DNA of 64,000 bases from Dugong dugon (lineage: Eukaryota; Chordata; Mammalia; Sirenia; Dugongidae), in the NCBI GenBank assembly GCA_030035585.1, contig CM057472.1, forward strand, positions 86,301,601-86,365,600. Reading direction: 5' to 3'. Of this stretch, positions 22,966 to 34,220 are shown one piece after another; the stretch's first letter is position 1; the number at the start of each line of letters is the position of its first letter. The notes beneath the pieces were generated by a model. The model was not told the origin of the DNA. It worked only from the letters and a program-made list of their open reading frames with translations, and made no database searches. Made by a program: the position numbers and the translations under genes.

Positions 22966-23469
22966 TTCATGAGTGATTATTCAGAGAGGCATGTCTTCTT
23001 CCTTATCATCTTTGAGAATCTTCCTTGAGCCTGCCTGCCCACCTGCTTCTATTGTCTGTGAGTAATAGTCATTGATTAAGCATAGGGTGACCCCCTCCCC
23101 CATACGCTAAAAATCCAGGCTGCAGTTGGTCCGTGTTTCCCCGTGTTTCGCCCACACCACCTCCACGTGGAGTAGCAGGTATACATTTTTGCTCAGCATC
23201 ATCTCCCACTTGCGCAACCTCTTTGGCTGTGTGGTAGAAGGTGCTCAGAAGATCAAGGAAGAGCAGCTAAAGAGGCATGAAGACCCTATTTACTAAAATC
23301 AGTAGAAATAAAGCACCTCTTTCCATTGTCTGTGCGCCATAACTTCTCGGACCACATCTTTAGAAGCTTGAGGATGTTGGAGGATCAAGGAGCAGAAGAT
23401 GGGTTGCAGTTGCAGGGCCTCCTGGAGATTTACTTCCTCAACAGCAGGAGTATGAGGAATGGATAAGAG

Positions 23470-23690
23470 TGTGGACTTGTGAGTTGGCCCTCCTGGATTC
23501 TAATGCTGGCTCTGCCATTTACAAGCTTTGCCACCTTGAGGAAGCATTCACCCTTTTGAAGACCCAATTTCCTTTTGTAAAATGGAATTAACGAGAGCAA
23601 CCTATAGGATTGTTTGATGACTGAAACATAAAGCACTTGGCACAGTGCCAAACCCTTAGTCCATGTTGGACAAATGTTGTTATTACACTG
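23470..23690 (+). mobile_element. MIR (plus)
   Basis: 'gctggctctgccatttacaa', 'aatttccttttgtaaaatgg' and 'cataaagcacttggcacagt' follow MIR order to its 3' end. Confidence 0.8.
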
Positions 23691-23768
23691 GAATTCCAAC
23701 CCTCAGCCCACTCTCTGGTGCAAAGTAAAATATTTTCCAAAAGAAAGGGAAAACACCTAGGGAAGAAA

Positions 23769-24132
23769 CCCTTTCCCCATTTTTTTTATATTGACCCAGG
23801 TAAGGTGGAAGGTTAGTGAGGCATTGGTGGTTCGGTGGTAGAGTTCTTGCCATTGTGATTCACAGGGTTTTCATTGATTGATTTTCGGAAGTAGATCACC
23901 AGGTCTTTCTTCCTAGTCCATTTTAGTCTGGAAGCTCTATTGAAGCCTGTTCAGCATCACAGCAGCACTCAGGTCTCCACTAACAGACAGCTGGTGGCTG
24001 TGCATGAGGTACACTGGCCCGGAATCAAACCTAGGTTTCCCACATGGAAGGTGAAAATTCAGCCACTTAACCACCAATGCCTCAGTATCCTCCCACCTTA
24101 CCTGGGTCAGTATTAAAAAAATGGGGAAAGGG
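23769..24132. repeat. Inverted repeat with tRNA-Gly-like SINE heads at both ends
   Basis: Arms 23769-23830 and 24071-24132 are reverse complements, with 5 mismatches over 62 bases by eye. Each arm contains ~50 bases of non-SINE flank (acccaggtaaggtgg core) followed by gcattggtgg, the start of a tRNA-Gly-like head. On the left the head runs on to 'gagttcttgcc'. On the minus strand the right copy continues as a full SINE with 'ggtttgattccgggccagtg' (B-box-like) and an RTE-like body down to about 23850. Two heads facing each other with duplicated flank cannot arise from one simple insertion. Confidence 0.85.
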
Positions 24133-24202
24133 CTTTGTCTCAGTGTTTGCTAGTCCAAGATCCACCTCATGAAAAAGTTTGGCTTTCTGCTGGACAGCAG
24201 AG

Positions 24203-24406
24203 TCCCTGGGTGATGCAAATAGTTAATGCGCTTGGCAGCTAACTGAAAAGTTAGAGGTTCAGGTCCATCAGAGGTGTCTTGGATGAAAGGTCTGGCCAAG
24301 TACTTCCGGAAAATCAGCCATCGAAATCCTGTGGAGCACAGTTCTACTCTGACACACATGGAGTCGCCATGAGTTGGAGTCAACTCAACAGCAACTGGTT
24401 TGTGCT
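24203..24406 (+). mobile_element. AfroSINE, second subtype (plus)
   Basis: 'gagtccctgggtgatgcaaa', 'ggtccatcagaggtgtcttg', 'gttctactctgacacacatg' and 'agtcgccatgagttggagtc', complete to the ggttt tail. Confidence 0.9.
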
Positions 24407-24983
24407 ACGCAGCAGCAAAAAGTCTGAGGGTAATCTGTCCCAGGGGTGGTTCCTGGGGGTGTGGTGGGGACAGAGGGAGGGTATCATAAACTGCTGTAGG
24501 CAGTGGTCTGATCTGGTCTTTCAAGCTGTTCTCCCTCAAGGAGCCTGGGCAGAAACTGGAGGAAACACACAGATGAGTTTAAATTTTTAACCCCCTTATA
24601 CTTAATATCAGGCTACTTATGTGATTATTAATATCCTGCTACACCAACCTCCCGTTTCTTTCAGAGATCTTGGCCTTGCTTCCAAGATGCCCCCCAAGAA
24701 CATAAATAGAATTTCCCTTGGGGGTGGGGATAAATTAATCCATGCAATTATAGAATAATTAAAGTACTTTCAGCCAATTCAAGTTTTGAGAAAAATCCAA
24801 AAATAACTCTTTGACTTAAATATTATTTACTAAATTAATTCTTTACTCAGCCTTTTTATAGATTCCTGGGTTTTTGTTCCCTCCCTGCTGTTAGAGAATA
24901 AAGGCATTGTGTAGTTACCGAAGTCACTTACATGAGTGGCACGTTCTTTTTACATTAAACAATTAAAAGATTTGTCACTGATT

Positions 24984-25002
24984 CCCCCCCCCCCCCCCCC
25001 CC
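24984..25002. repeat. Homopolymer of 19 C
   Basis: Uninterrupted run of 19 C between 'cactgatt' and 'aaatag'. Length may be affected by sequencing. Confidence 0.9.
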
Positions 25003-25154
25003 AAATAGAACTGTTCTGTGGCTTTAGTTAACAGTGCTTTTTTGTGAGCTAAACAATCCTGGCTTTCCCACTGAGACTCGCGTGTCTGGTCTCCTAACAA
25101 AACGCCTTGTTCTTCGCATTTGCTGTAGCATCGTGGAATGGCAGGGAATAAATT

Positions 25155-25593
25155 CATCTCCTGGGGCTGCCACGACCAAGTTCCACAAACTGGGTGGCTT
25201 ATAAGAACAAAAATTTGTTGTGTCACAGTTCTGGAGGCTGCAAGTCTGAAATCAGAGTGTCCATTGCGTTGATTCCTTTTGAGGGCTCTGAGGAAGAATC
25301 TGAACGATGCCTCTCTCCTGGCTTCTGATGACAGCTGGCAATCCTTGGTATTCTTGGCTTGTAGTTCTGTCACTTCAAGTTCTGCCTCTGTTGTCACATG
25401 GCCATCTTCTCTGTGTGTCTTCTCTTTTATAAGGATACCACTCATACTGGATTAGGACCCACCCTAGTCTAATATGACCTCATGGGACCTGATAACACGT
25501 TCAAAGACTCTATTTCCCAACAAGGTTACACTCACAGGTAGCAGGGGTTAGGACTTCAACCTTTCTCTTTAGGTGACACAATGCAGTCCATAA
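25155..25593 (-). mobile_element. MaLR LTR, MLT1 type (minus)
   Basis: 'ccacaaactgggtggcttat', 'cacagttctggaggctgcaa', 'ataaggataccactcatact' and 'acaaggttacactcacaggt' are antisense MLT1 blocks. A C19 run lies about 150 bases upstream. Confidence 0.8.
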
Positions 25594-25685
25594 GAGGGAC
25601 TTTCTGAAGTCTTTGGTGCAGCCCCTACTCCAGGCAGGCTGTAGTGGAGAGGCAGGATTGTGACTGAGAGCATGCTGTCTGGGTT

Positions 25686-25727
25686 GGATCCCAATTCACT
25701 AACTGGGGATCCCAGTTCACTAACTGG
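25686..25727. repeat. 21-base tandem duplication
   Basis: Two adjacent 21-base units, 25686-25706 and 25707-25727, differ at one base (ggatcccaattcac against ggatcccagttcac). Confidence 0.9.
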
Positions 25728-25908
25728 GGACTGAGTGGCCAAGCTTGTTGCCTTCATTGTGTCTCTTTTCCTTTGCCTGTCTACTTTAGAGGACGGTTGA
25801 AAGTGCTGAAGCTAAATGAGTTAGTACAGATGGAGTAGCTAGAATGGTGTCTGGAACAGAGCGTTAGCTATGACCATTCTAAAAAGGTGGCACTCCTGTC
25901 TTTATAAG

Positions 25909-26108
25909 AGTCCCTGGGTGGTGCAAATGGTTAAGTGCTTGGCTACCAACTGAAAGGCTGGTGGTTTGAGTCTACCCAGAGGCGCCTCAGAAGAAAGTCC
26001 TGATGATCTACTTCTGAAAGATCACAGCCACTAAAAATCCTATGGAGCACGGTTCCACACTGACACACGTGGGGTCGCCATGAGTTGGAAGTGACTCCAT
26101 GGCAACTT
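25909..26108 (+). mobile_element. AfroSINE, second subtype (plus)
   Basis: 'gagtccctgggtggtgcaaa', 'tctacccagaggcgcctcag' and 'gtggggtcgccatgagttgg' are in order. Confidence 0.9.
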
Positions 26109-26878
26109 TTTTTCCCCCTATTTTTATGGAGATGCCATCATTAACGGGGTAAAGGTTCAATCTTAGGGATGCAGTTGTTTGTTTTTAAGCAGGAGACATG
26201 TCTAAAGTGGTATGGAAGGGGTAGGAGAGAGGGTTGTGTGCCCGTTTATGGCCTTAGGTTTCTCCTGGGACCCCTGATGCCTCTGTGAGTATGAGGAAGC
26301 TTGCTGCCCTTCTCTGGGCAAATCTGTCCCCGGAGTGACTATTTGTCCTTATTGAGGGATGTTAAGAAAAATTATCCGGACTTAGAAATAAGGCCAAGAG
26401 AGTGCAGTGTGTCCTTTCAAAGTCATTTTTTTAACAAGCCCACCTGAGGAAACTGTTAATATCTAGGGGAATGTACTTTTGTTTGACTGCTATTTACAAT
26501 AATTAAGGGCTCAGACTCTGGAGTCACACGTCAACTTGTAGATTTTATTTGGTAGAAATGCGAATACTTTCTGTCCAGTAGAAAAGATAACCCTAAGGTT
26601 ATGATTTTTTATTACCCTATAGGATAATAACCAGTTTTGTACCTAATCTAAGAATCTTAGTCTCCTATTCTTGTTTCAACGCCCATAAATATCCAGTTCA
26701 TCAAAATTCTCTTGCTCTGCCATCATACTTGCTCCCTTATTAATGAGTTGATAAGTCTTTGACGTGTTCATTTTACATTCATATGTGAGCCATATTTTGA
26801 ACTTTTTGAAAATTACACTTCGACAGTGATAATAAGTATATTTTTCCACATTTAAAATAATAAGCTGCCATGTAAAAA

Positions 26879-27594
26879 AGACCCCTGGTGGTGCAGTGGT
26901 TAAGCACTTGGCTGTTGTCTTAGTCATTTAGTGCTGCTATAACAGAAATACCACAATTGGATGGCTTTAACAAAGAGAAATTTATTTCTTATAGTAGAGT
27001 AGGCTACAAGTCCAAATTCAGGATATAAGCCCCAGGAGAAGGCTTTCTGTCTCTGTTGGCTCTGGAGGAAGGCCCTTGTGATGCATCAGTCTTCCCTTGG
27101 TCTGGGAGCATCTCAGTGCAGGAACCTCAGGTCCAAAGGACACATTCTGCTCCCAGCAGTGCTTTCTTGGTTGTATGAAGTTCCCGTGTGTCTCTGCTCA
27201 CTTCTCTCTTTTATATCTCAAAAGAGATTGGCTTAAGATGCTATCTAATCTTGTAGACCTCATCAGTATGACTGCCGCTAATCCGTCTTATTACATCATA
27301 GTGATAGAGTTTACAACACATAAGGAAATCACATCAGATTACAAAATTGTACACAGTCATCAATACTGGGAATCATGACCCAGCCAAGTTGACAGATATT
27401 TTTGGGGGACACAATTCAGTCCATGACGGCTACTAACTGAAAGGTTGGTGGTTCAAACCCATAGCAGCTCTGCTGAAGAAAGACCTGGTGATCTGCTTCT
27501 GTAAAGATTACAGCCAAGAAAACCCTATGGGGCAGTTCTACTCTGTCACATGGAGTCATGAGTTGAAATTGATTCAATGGCACCTAACAACAGC
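26879..27594 (+). mobile_element. AfroSINE (plus), split by a solo LTR
   Basis: The head 'gacccctggtggtgcagtgg' is at 26879-26915. The body resumes at 27429 with 'ctaactgaaaggttggtggt' and ends at 'gattcaatggcacctaacaa'. The gap is filled exactly by the LTR at 26916-27428. Confidence 0.85.
26916..27428 (-). mobile_element. Solo LTR of a ~515-base family (minus), nested in a SINE
   Basis: The + strand begins tgtcttagtcatttagtgct and ends caattcagtccatgacg, the antisense of an LTR starting tgttatggattgaa. The flanking 5-mers are gctgt (26911-26915) and gctac (27429-27433). Each differs by one base from gctgc, the SINE consensus at that spot, consistent with an old 5-base target duplication. 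Other copies are at 35193, 55381 and 60313. Confidence 0.85.
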
Positions 27595-28734
27595 CATATT
27601 ATAAAAGAAAAAAACATGTTTGTGTGTCTCATTTTACCGTGGATAAAGTCTTTTCTCATATCTGCTCTCATTTTAACCTTGAATCTCCAGGATACTCTGT
27701 GAGGAAGGTAGAGGAGATGGAGTTAGTCACGTTTCACAGCCAAGGGAACTTAGACCCAGATTGAAAAGAGACTTGTCCCAGGTCATCCATGCTGTTAAGT
27801 GGCAGAACCAAGATGGTGTTAGGGTCCTATTGGCACAAGGCTGGCTCCACCCCGCCTATCTCTCCCTTCCACGGCTGTTTATCCTGGTGAAAATGAATAT
27901 TAAGAGCAGTCCCCAACTGGAAAGACACCAAGGGCCCCTCCGGTGGCTCTGGCTGTGTGTATATGAGCTAGAATTGGCAGCTCCTCCTTCCCCTCCTTCT
28001 CCAGCAGTTCACTCCTCATGGGCAAGGGCTCCCACCCCAAGTCCCCAGGCCCCTAGGGGCCATCTTTCAATGCAATAATGGGGACCCAGAGCGATTAGCA
28101 ATATTTCAGAAAGCTTAAGGGAGATCATACATTTCCCCATGACAGGTCTGGCAGGCTAAATGAAATGCCATTTCTCTGCCTTTGGCTGGAATTCCATCAG
28201 CTCAGTCTGGCCACCCTGCTTATCTTGGGCTGATCAGGAGACTTGATTGGATCTTACTCGCATCCTTGACAAATCAAGATGAATTATTACTTAATAAATG
28301 CAATCGGTTTGGCAAGTACAACCTTTCAAAGCATGGCTCTGTGGGTAGAAGAAACTAACATGAGGGGTTGTTGGTGGCACAGAGATGGGGAGCTGCTGGC
28401 TCAACCAAGGAAACAGAAAATGGTGGCTGTGGGACATGCAGCATCTCAGCCTGAGTCTGGGGACTTGACACAGAGCAAAGTCCTCTCCTAGCATGAACAG
28501 ATGCTGTGAACTGGAACATTGATTCCATCCAGGGAAAATGGCAGGAGCTGGAGATCTGGCATGGTAGCAGTGTGACATGGGAATAGTGTGGAGATTTTAG
28601 ACAACCTCTTTCACCCCGAATCTTCGTCTCTTAAAAAGGTACAATGAAACCTAGTCTTTTGACCTCCCAGGAGTGTTACGAGGAATCCTTAACAACATCC
28701 ACCACAGGGGCGCCTCCTGAGAGGGCATTATGTT

Positions 28735-28870
28735 CTAAGCATAGTTTGAATCCTGACTCTACATCTTATTAGCCAGGTAGCTGTAAGTAAGTTAAACCTC
28801 GATGAGTCTCAGTTCCTCATCTGCAAAATGGGATCATAACTGTACCTTCCTACAGGCCTGTTAGTAAGGA
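28735..28870 (+). mobile_element. MIR (plus)
   Basis: 'gtttgaatcctgactctaca', 'gtctcagttcctcatctgca' and 'aaatgggatcataactgtac' are in MIR order. Confidence 0.8.
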
Positions 28871-29533
28871 TGGCAGCTCTTTTTACGGAGGTGTGGTTAA
28901 TCTTAATGATTTAATTTGGGGCTGATTATAATTGCCTGGGATTCAGAGGAGATTAGTGGGGTTGGGATAAGCATCAGAGGCAGGAATCACAGCATGTCAG
29001 AAAATCGTGGAGAGAGAAGGGTCTCCTTCATATTGAATGCAGTCCTGTATTCACAAGTTTGGTGCCATTGCAGGAAGTGGACACGTACTGGGACAGACAT
29101 CCCCATCTCTCCCCCTTTTCCTGCCTCAGCTTCTCCTAGAGTGTTTCTGCTCTTTCTCTTCCACCCTGGAATCTTTCTGGGAAGCGAATGATGAGAGGTG
29201 GTGGGCCCATCAGGCCAGCACACCCCGGCTGCCCCTCCGTGGTGTGTCTTGAAGTCCATCTCTGCTTCAGCAAACGTTCGTCACAGGAGCATTCCTTGTT
29301 CTCCTGCCCTTGGCTCATGGGCCTGAGTCACACTGAGTTACACTGTGGGAAAGAACCCTGCTGGTCTGACCAATGCCAAGTTGTGAACCTGGGTGCTTGG
29401 GACCCTTTGGAACCACTCAAACTCCAGCCCAGTGTCCCTTTGGGACACCCCAGATGTCCCACCAGCTCTTTAGGAGGCTGCACTAATTTGGTGTTTCCAG
29501 TTTCCATCACTCTTTTTTTTTTTCCCATCCACA

Positions 29534-29713
29534 TGTTGTTGTTAGTTGCTGTTGATTATGACGCATGGCGGCCCCACGTCTGCAGAGTAGAACTGCTCCG
29601 TAGGGTTTTTAAGGCTGTGACCTTTTGGAAGCAAGCCTGTCTTTTGAGGCATCTCTGATGGGTTTGAACAGCCAGCCTTTAGGCTAGCAGTCAAATGCTT
29701 TACCACATATTCC
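29534..29713 (-). mobile_element. AfroSINE (minus), diverged
   Basis: 'gttgttgttagttgctgttg', 'agagtagaactgctccgtag' and 'ggctagcagtcaaatgcttt' are recognisable; the head end is worn. Confidence 0.7.
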
Positions 29714-30489
29714 TGTACTACTAACTGTGGAATGCTTTTCTAGTCAACCCTTTCCCTCTTAAATGACTTAAATGCATTTATTTTAAACGGAAACGTGTTA
29801 TCTCCACTGGAAAGCCTGTCTCTCTAGCCACAAAATGGAAGGTAAAGATAAATTCAGTGAAAACAAAACAAAATCACTAAATTCTAGCTTGATACCCTTG
29901 CCTGCCAACGGTTCTGAGCCTGACACCTACTCTCTCTCCCCCTTTAAAAAGTACCAAAAACGAGACTCTCTCCTCGTAGTCAAAAGGAGCGGATGAGAAT
30001 TGCAAAGGGTGTGGCTTGGATGGGATGCTAAGACCTTAGTGAATGAAACCATCTTGCCTGGGCCTTCCACACCCTGGGAAATGCCACATCAGTTCACCTG
30101 TCAGTCGGTATTTGCTGAATGCTCACTACGTGCCCAACATGTGCCTGCAAGTATGTGGGGAAGAGGGGTCTTTGTCCTACAGGAGATTTTTCTTGTCTTG
30201 AAACACACTTGTAGAAGATAACTAATAAACGAGACTATGTAGTGAGAGAGTACTGAATTGCCTGGGAGGTGGAACAAGTGCCATTGCTGTTTGTAGAAGA
30301 GAGAAATCTGTATGGGTGGGTGGGGATCTAAGGAAGGCTTCCTGAAGGCAGTGAGCCCTGAGTCAAGCCTTGAAGTATAAGCAAAAGGCTTGTACATTTG
30401 TGTCTGTGACCTGAGTCTCTGAGGTCCTGAGTCTCGCTCCTCACCAGTCTTTTCCCCAGTTGGGGAATCAGTATCTTGGGAAAGAGAGT

Positions 30490-30690
30490 AGTTGTGTAAG
30501 GGATAGGCTCTGGAATCAGACAGACCTAAATCTGGAGCAAGCTCAAGACTTAATGTTGTGGTCTCAGGCAAGTCACTGCATTTTCTGACCCTCAGTTTCC
30601 CTTTTTATGAAATGGGGAGTGATGATGGTCCTTACCTTAGAAGGGCTGTTATGACGATGAAGTGAGGCAGTGCTTGTAGAGTTAGCTGCC
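30490..30690 (+). mobile_element. MIR (plus)
   Basis: 'ggctctggaatcagacagac', 'caggcaagtcactgcatttt' and 'ctcagtttccctttttatga' are clear MIR blocks. Confidence 0.85.
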
Positions 30691-31169
30691 ATCATTGAGT
30701 GGTGGGTAGAGGAGGTTCATAACATTTGCCCGGGGCTGAGTGCATGTTTGCAGGAGGGAGAGAGGAACGCAGAAAGTGGGAAGAGTCTCTGGGATTCCTT
30801 TCTGATCACTCAAATCCATGTGCAGGGCATCTTGGCCTGCCCAGTCCCACAGTTTCCAACCTTGATCCCACCACCACCCTGTGAACCTATAAGACCTGGA
30901 CTAAGGATTTGCAGACTCGTAAGATTCTGCTTTAGGCTCTTGGAGAATTCTGTTCACATTTATTCATCCATCCATCCATTCCCCACCCAAGCGTTGGTTG
31001 TTTACTAAATGTAACTTGATTCTAGCAGCTGGAATTCTGTGATCAGCAAAATAGAGCAAGTATGGTCTGTAAGTTGTACCTCAGTAGAGCTGTTTAACAA
31101 AATAGAGCTAGTCCCTGCCATCTTGGGAGGTTGTGAGACTGGGCTAGATGGTCATTAATTAAACAAATA

Positions 31170-31490
31170 CACAAATAGTGTGCTAGTGCTATGAAAGAAA
31201 AGTACAGCATCCTATGGAAGTGTGTGGTAGGAGTACCTTATCTTGTCTGGGATATGGGAAAAGGCTTTCTGGAGAGGTGATGCTGAGCTGGGAGCTGAAG
31301 GAACCATAGGATTGAGCCAGGTAAAGATGCTTCTGGCAGAGGAAATAGCACATGCAAAGGCCCTGAGGTAGGAAGGCACAGGGATCATTGGAGAAGCAGA
31401 AAGACAGTGAATGTGGCTAGAGTGTCACTGTGGTATGAGATGAGACTGAGGAGGGAGGCTGTGCCAGGTAGGTTGAGGAAAGAAATTGGG
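31170..31490 (+). mobile_element. Ancient interspersed repeat, unnamed
   Basis: 'ggctttctggagaggtgatg', 'gagctgggagctgaaggaac' and 'atgcaaaggccctgaggtag' are blocks of an old mammalian repeat. Its downstream part is seen at about 37340-39110. Confidence 0.5.
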
Positions 31491-32185
31491 TCTTCATCCT
31501 AAGACCCTAATTTTGTGTTCCCCACCCTGTGGGTCCCGGCTTTTCTCCTCTGCCTGGGATATGTTTTTTGGTGACCATGGGGTCCAGTGGAGGCTGAGAG
31601 GAATGCCAAGGGCAGCATGTGTCCCTGGGCATCAGCTTTCTGGGTTGAGCCTCTTTGTCCTGTGGAGACCCTTTGACATAACATCTCTGGGCCAGGGCTA
31701 GCTCTATTCAGCCGCTGTTCCCTAGCTGGGAAGAGGCTTTTAGCTTTAATAAAAAGGGAGTAGAGATAAGCAGACTGCCTCGGTGGGGGAGAGCAGCAGT
31801 GACAGGATGATTTAAATGGCTTCTCCAGTGTCATTTCTTCTGTGCAGACATCATAAATCAGATTAGCACTGGGCTCTGGTGGGAGGGGGATAGGAAGAGA
31901 GACCTGGAAGGAGAGGGGAGAAGGGCCTGGGACTGGCCTGAGTCTGCGGGGCAACCCCAAAGGGTGGGTCTGGGGTGTCATCTATGCCTGATACTCAGCC
32001 CCCAGCCATGTTCTTTGGAGAAGAGGTAGGTGGAATGACTCCCTCAACTTACCTTTTTGGCCCTTTGCCAGCTTTGGGGTAGAAACAAAGAGGGACCGCT
32101 AAGACAGTAGGGAAGACAGAAAATGGGAAAGAATGGAGCAACAGATTTAAGAGGTGGGGGGTTACAGCCACTGGAAAAACCACCT

Positions 32186-32536
32186 TGTTGTTACTGCTAC
32201 CTTTGAGTCAGCCTCCAACTCATGGCAAGCCCATGCACAATGGAACAAAATGCTGCCCGGTCCTACGCCATCCCCGTGATCAGTTGTGGATTAGACAGTG
32301 TTCTGTTGTGCTCCGTTGGGTTTCCATTGCCTGGCTTTCAGAAGTAGATTGCCAAGCCTTTCTTCTTAGTGCATCTTAGTCTGGAAGCTCTGCTGAAACC
32401 TGTTCGGTATCACAGCAACACACAAGCCTCCACTGACAGATGAGTGGTGGCTATGCATGAGGTGCACTGGCCGGGAATCAAACCTGGGTCTCCCTCATAG
32501 AAGGCAAGAATTCTGTCACTGAACCACCACTGCCTC
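32186..32536 (-). mobile_element. Composite SINE: tRNA-Gly-like head, RTE-like body and tail (minus)
   Basis: Read on the minus strand, the head is 'ggcagtggtggttcagtgac', with a B-box-like 'aggtttgattcccggccagt'. Next comes a body with 'cagagcttccagactaagat' and 'aatctacttctgaaag', shared with the RTE-derived elements. It ends with the RTE 3' tail (cgtaggaccgggcagcattt, then gttgttaa-type). The head resembles glycine tRNA(GCC), unlike the AfroSINE head. The family name is unknown to me. Confidence 0.75.
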
Positions 32537-32848
32537 ACGTCTTACTGGGCATTAAAATCACTTTGGAAACTTTAAAAAAATACTGATGCCTGGGTTCTAC
32601 CCCCGGCATTTCTGAGTTCCTGGTGATTCAATGTACAGCTAAAGTTAAGAAGCATTGGATTAGAGCTTAGTTTCTCTCTTAAACTTGAGAGCTACACAGT
32701 CTTAAACCATCACTTCCACCATGGCTGCTCAGGCCCACCGGTCCCTGTGGTCTTCCTGAAAGTGACTGGACTGAGGGACCAGCGTAGAAGTCCTGCCTCT
32801 GGGACAAGTGTAAATGGAGCAGCACTCCCACCCACCTTTCCTTTTCAG

Positions 32849-32998
32849 GTCTCACGCCACCTGGGCAAGATATACAGTGAGATGATCTTTGTCAACGGCT
32901 TTGTACACTGTGATCCCCACCCGGGCAATGTGCTGGTGCGGAAGCACCCGGGCACGGGGAAGGCAGAGGTTATCTTGTTGGACCATGGACTCTACCAG
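32849..32998 (+). CDS. ADCK1: ADCK1 exon encoding the catalytic loop and metal-binding site
   Basis: This internal exon of 50 codons is in phase 0 at both ends. The acceptor is ccttttcag and the donor cag|gtaggg. It reads VSRHLGKIYSEM…LLDHGLYQ. Exon residues 20-27 (HCDPHPGN) are the catalytic loop of UbiB kinases, with the HxD aspartate (D22) and the metal-binding asparagine (N27). Residues 43-47 (LLDHG) replace the DFG of ordinary protein kinases, with D45 as metal ligand. All key residues expected in this exon are present, so the encoded domain is not obviously inactivated. One exon carrying both active-site motifs means its skipping would remove the catalytic centre in frame. Confidence 0.98.
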
Positions 32999-34220
32999 GT
33001 AGGGGGGGCTCTGGTCCTGCCTGGGGCCAGAGCCCGCTGCCTTCTTATATAGGCTACAGAAATGCAGGCTGAGAGCTAAGCGCTGGAGCGGGCCCTGCCC
33101 TACCCTAGTAGGGTATTTGTGTGCAAGTCGCAGACATAAGGGCTCAGTTTCCTCCTCAATACAGTGAGGCTTATTTTTTATTTTACCGCCATTGTGAGGA
33201 TTCGGTGGCAATGTGTATATATGAAAGCGCTTGGTAAGCTGTAAGAAAATGTGCCTTCCTAGGAAACCCTGGGAAGTAAACTGCCCTGATGTGAGCTGGG
33301 GTTTCAGAGGGAGGTGGTAACTGCGTGTTCCACCCCAGTGAGGATGTGCTATGTAGTGGGCCAGGGGGTGGGTAACTGGTAGGGGCTACATGGCCTCAGA
33401 CTCTGTCCTCTGGAATTCAGGATGCAGAGCTGGTTTGAATAAGCCATGAGCTCCTACCTGGAAATTGTGATGTTCCCTGCCTATTCCAGGGGCCCAGAGC
33501 CTGACTTGATTTCATGAAGCACGTGATCCTGGGGAGGTTTCCCCAGTGGTCTCCTGATCTTCCCCTCAGGACCCTGATCTCATATCCCAAAATGCTGGCC
33601 TCCCTTAAAAGATTCAGTGAAGAAGGATGCATTAGTTTAGAGTAGGCTAGCTGCTGTCCCATAGCGCCAAGATGCACGCTGGGCCAAACACGATAAAAGT
33701 TTAATTTCTTGCTCACGTACCAATCCTGGGCAGGCGAAGGAGTCTGCAGGCAGCCCTCCTTTTAGGCTCCAGGCCGAGTGGGGCTCTGCTTCCCAGGCCT
33801 CCTTGGAGGTTATCGTGCTGTCAGCTGGCAGTGAGGGTCAGGACATGGGAACATGCATGGGAAAGTTTTCATGGGCCAGGCCTGGAAGTGGAGCTTCTGC
33901 CACTTTCCACCAGTTGGAGCTCAGTCACATGCAGGGAGGCTGGAAATGTAGCCTGTGCCTGGGAAGAAGAGGAGAAGGTAGATTGTGGTGGGCAGTTAGC
34001 AGTCTCTCCGGTCTGGACCAAGGCTACCAAATTGGAGCTTTGACCTTGGGCCTGCAGGGTTAGCTGAACTTGTAGAGAGAAGCAGACATCATGCAGGAAC
34101 CATTGCCCTTATCTGTGCCCCTTTGTGGTGGTCAGCCCCAGCCAGGGACTTGGGGCCGGCGCGGTGAGGACCTCACAAGGACAGGAGGCTCAGCTCCTGC
34201 CACTGCTGCCCCCACCTTAG
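32999..34220 (+). other. ADCK1: ADCK1 intron, 1,222 bases
   Basis: Runs from gtaggg to …ccaccttag. A MIR-like piece near 33130-33240 (antisense order not clear) is the only possible repeat. Otherwise it is unique sequence with no SINE, unlike the neighbouring introns. Confidence 0.9.

Larger units (their letters stand above)
14109..32848 (+). other. ADCK1: ADCK1 intron, 18,740 bases
   Basis: Runs from gtgagt to …ccttttcag. It holds about ten SINE or RTE-derived copies, an MLT1 LTR, a solo LTR nested in a SINE, MIRs (for example 17440-17620 minus, 20390-20530, 22795-22965, 23470-23690, 28735-28870 and 30490-30690 plus) and L1-like 3' ends near 18890-19010 (minus) and 19860-20008 (plus). It also has a 19-base C run and an inverted repeat. 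Positions 14230-15800, 17630-18590, 26110-26870, 27840-28730 and 29720-30490 are mostly unique. 20940-21190 and 28085-28330 look like possible regulatory sequence. No coding exon was found. Confidence 0.9.

Noticed and set aside
23821..23850. Possible functional tRNA-Gly gene
   Set aside because: Only the 5' part of a tRNA-Gly-like sequence is present. The acceptor and T-arm do not follow in the right place, so it is a SINE head.
32852..33211. Minus-strand open frame over the catalytic-loop exon
   Set aside because: Antisense shadow of ADCK1; no independent evidence.
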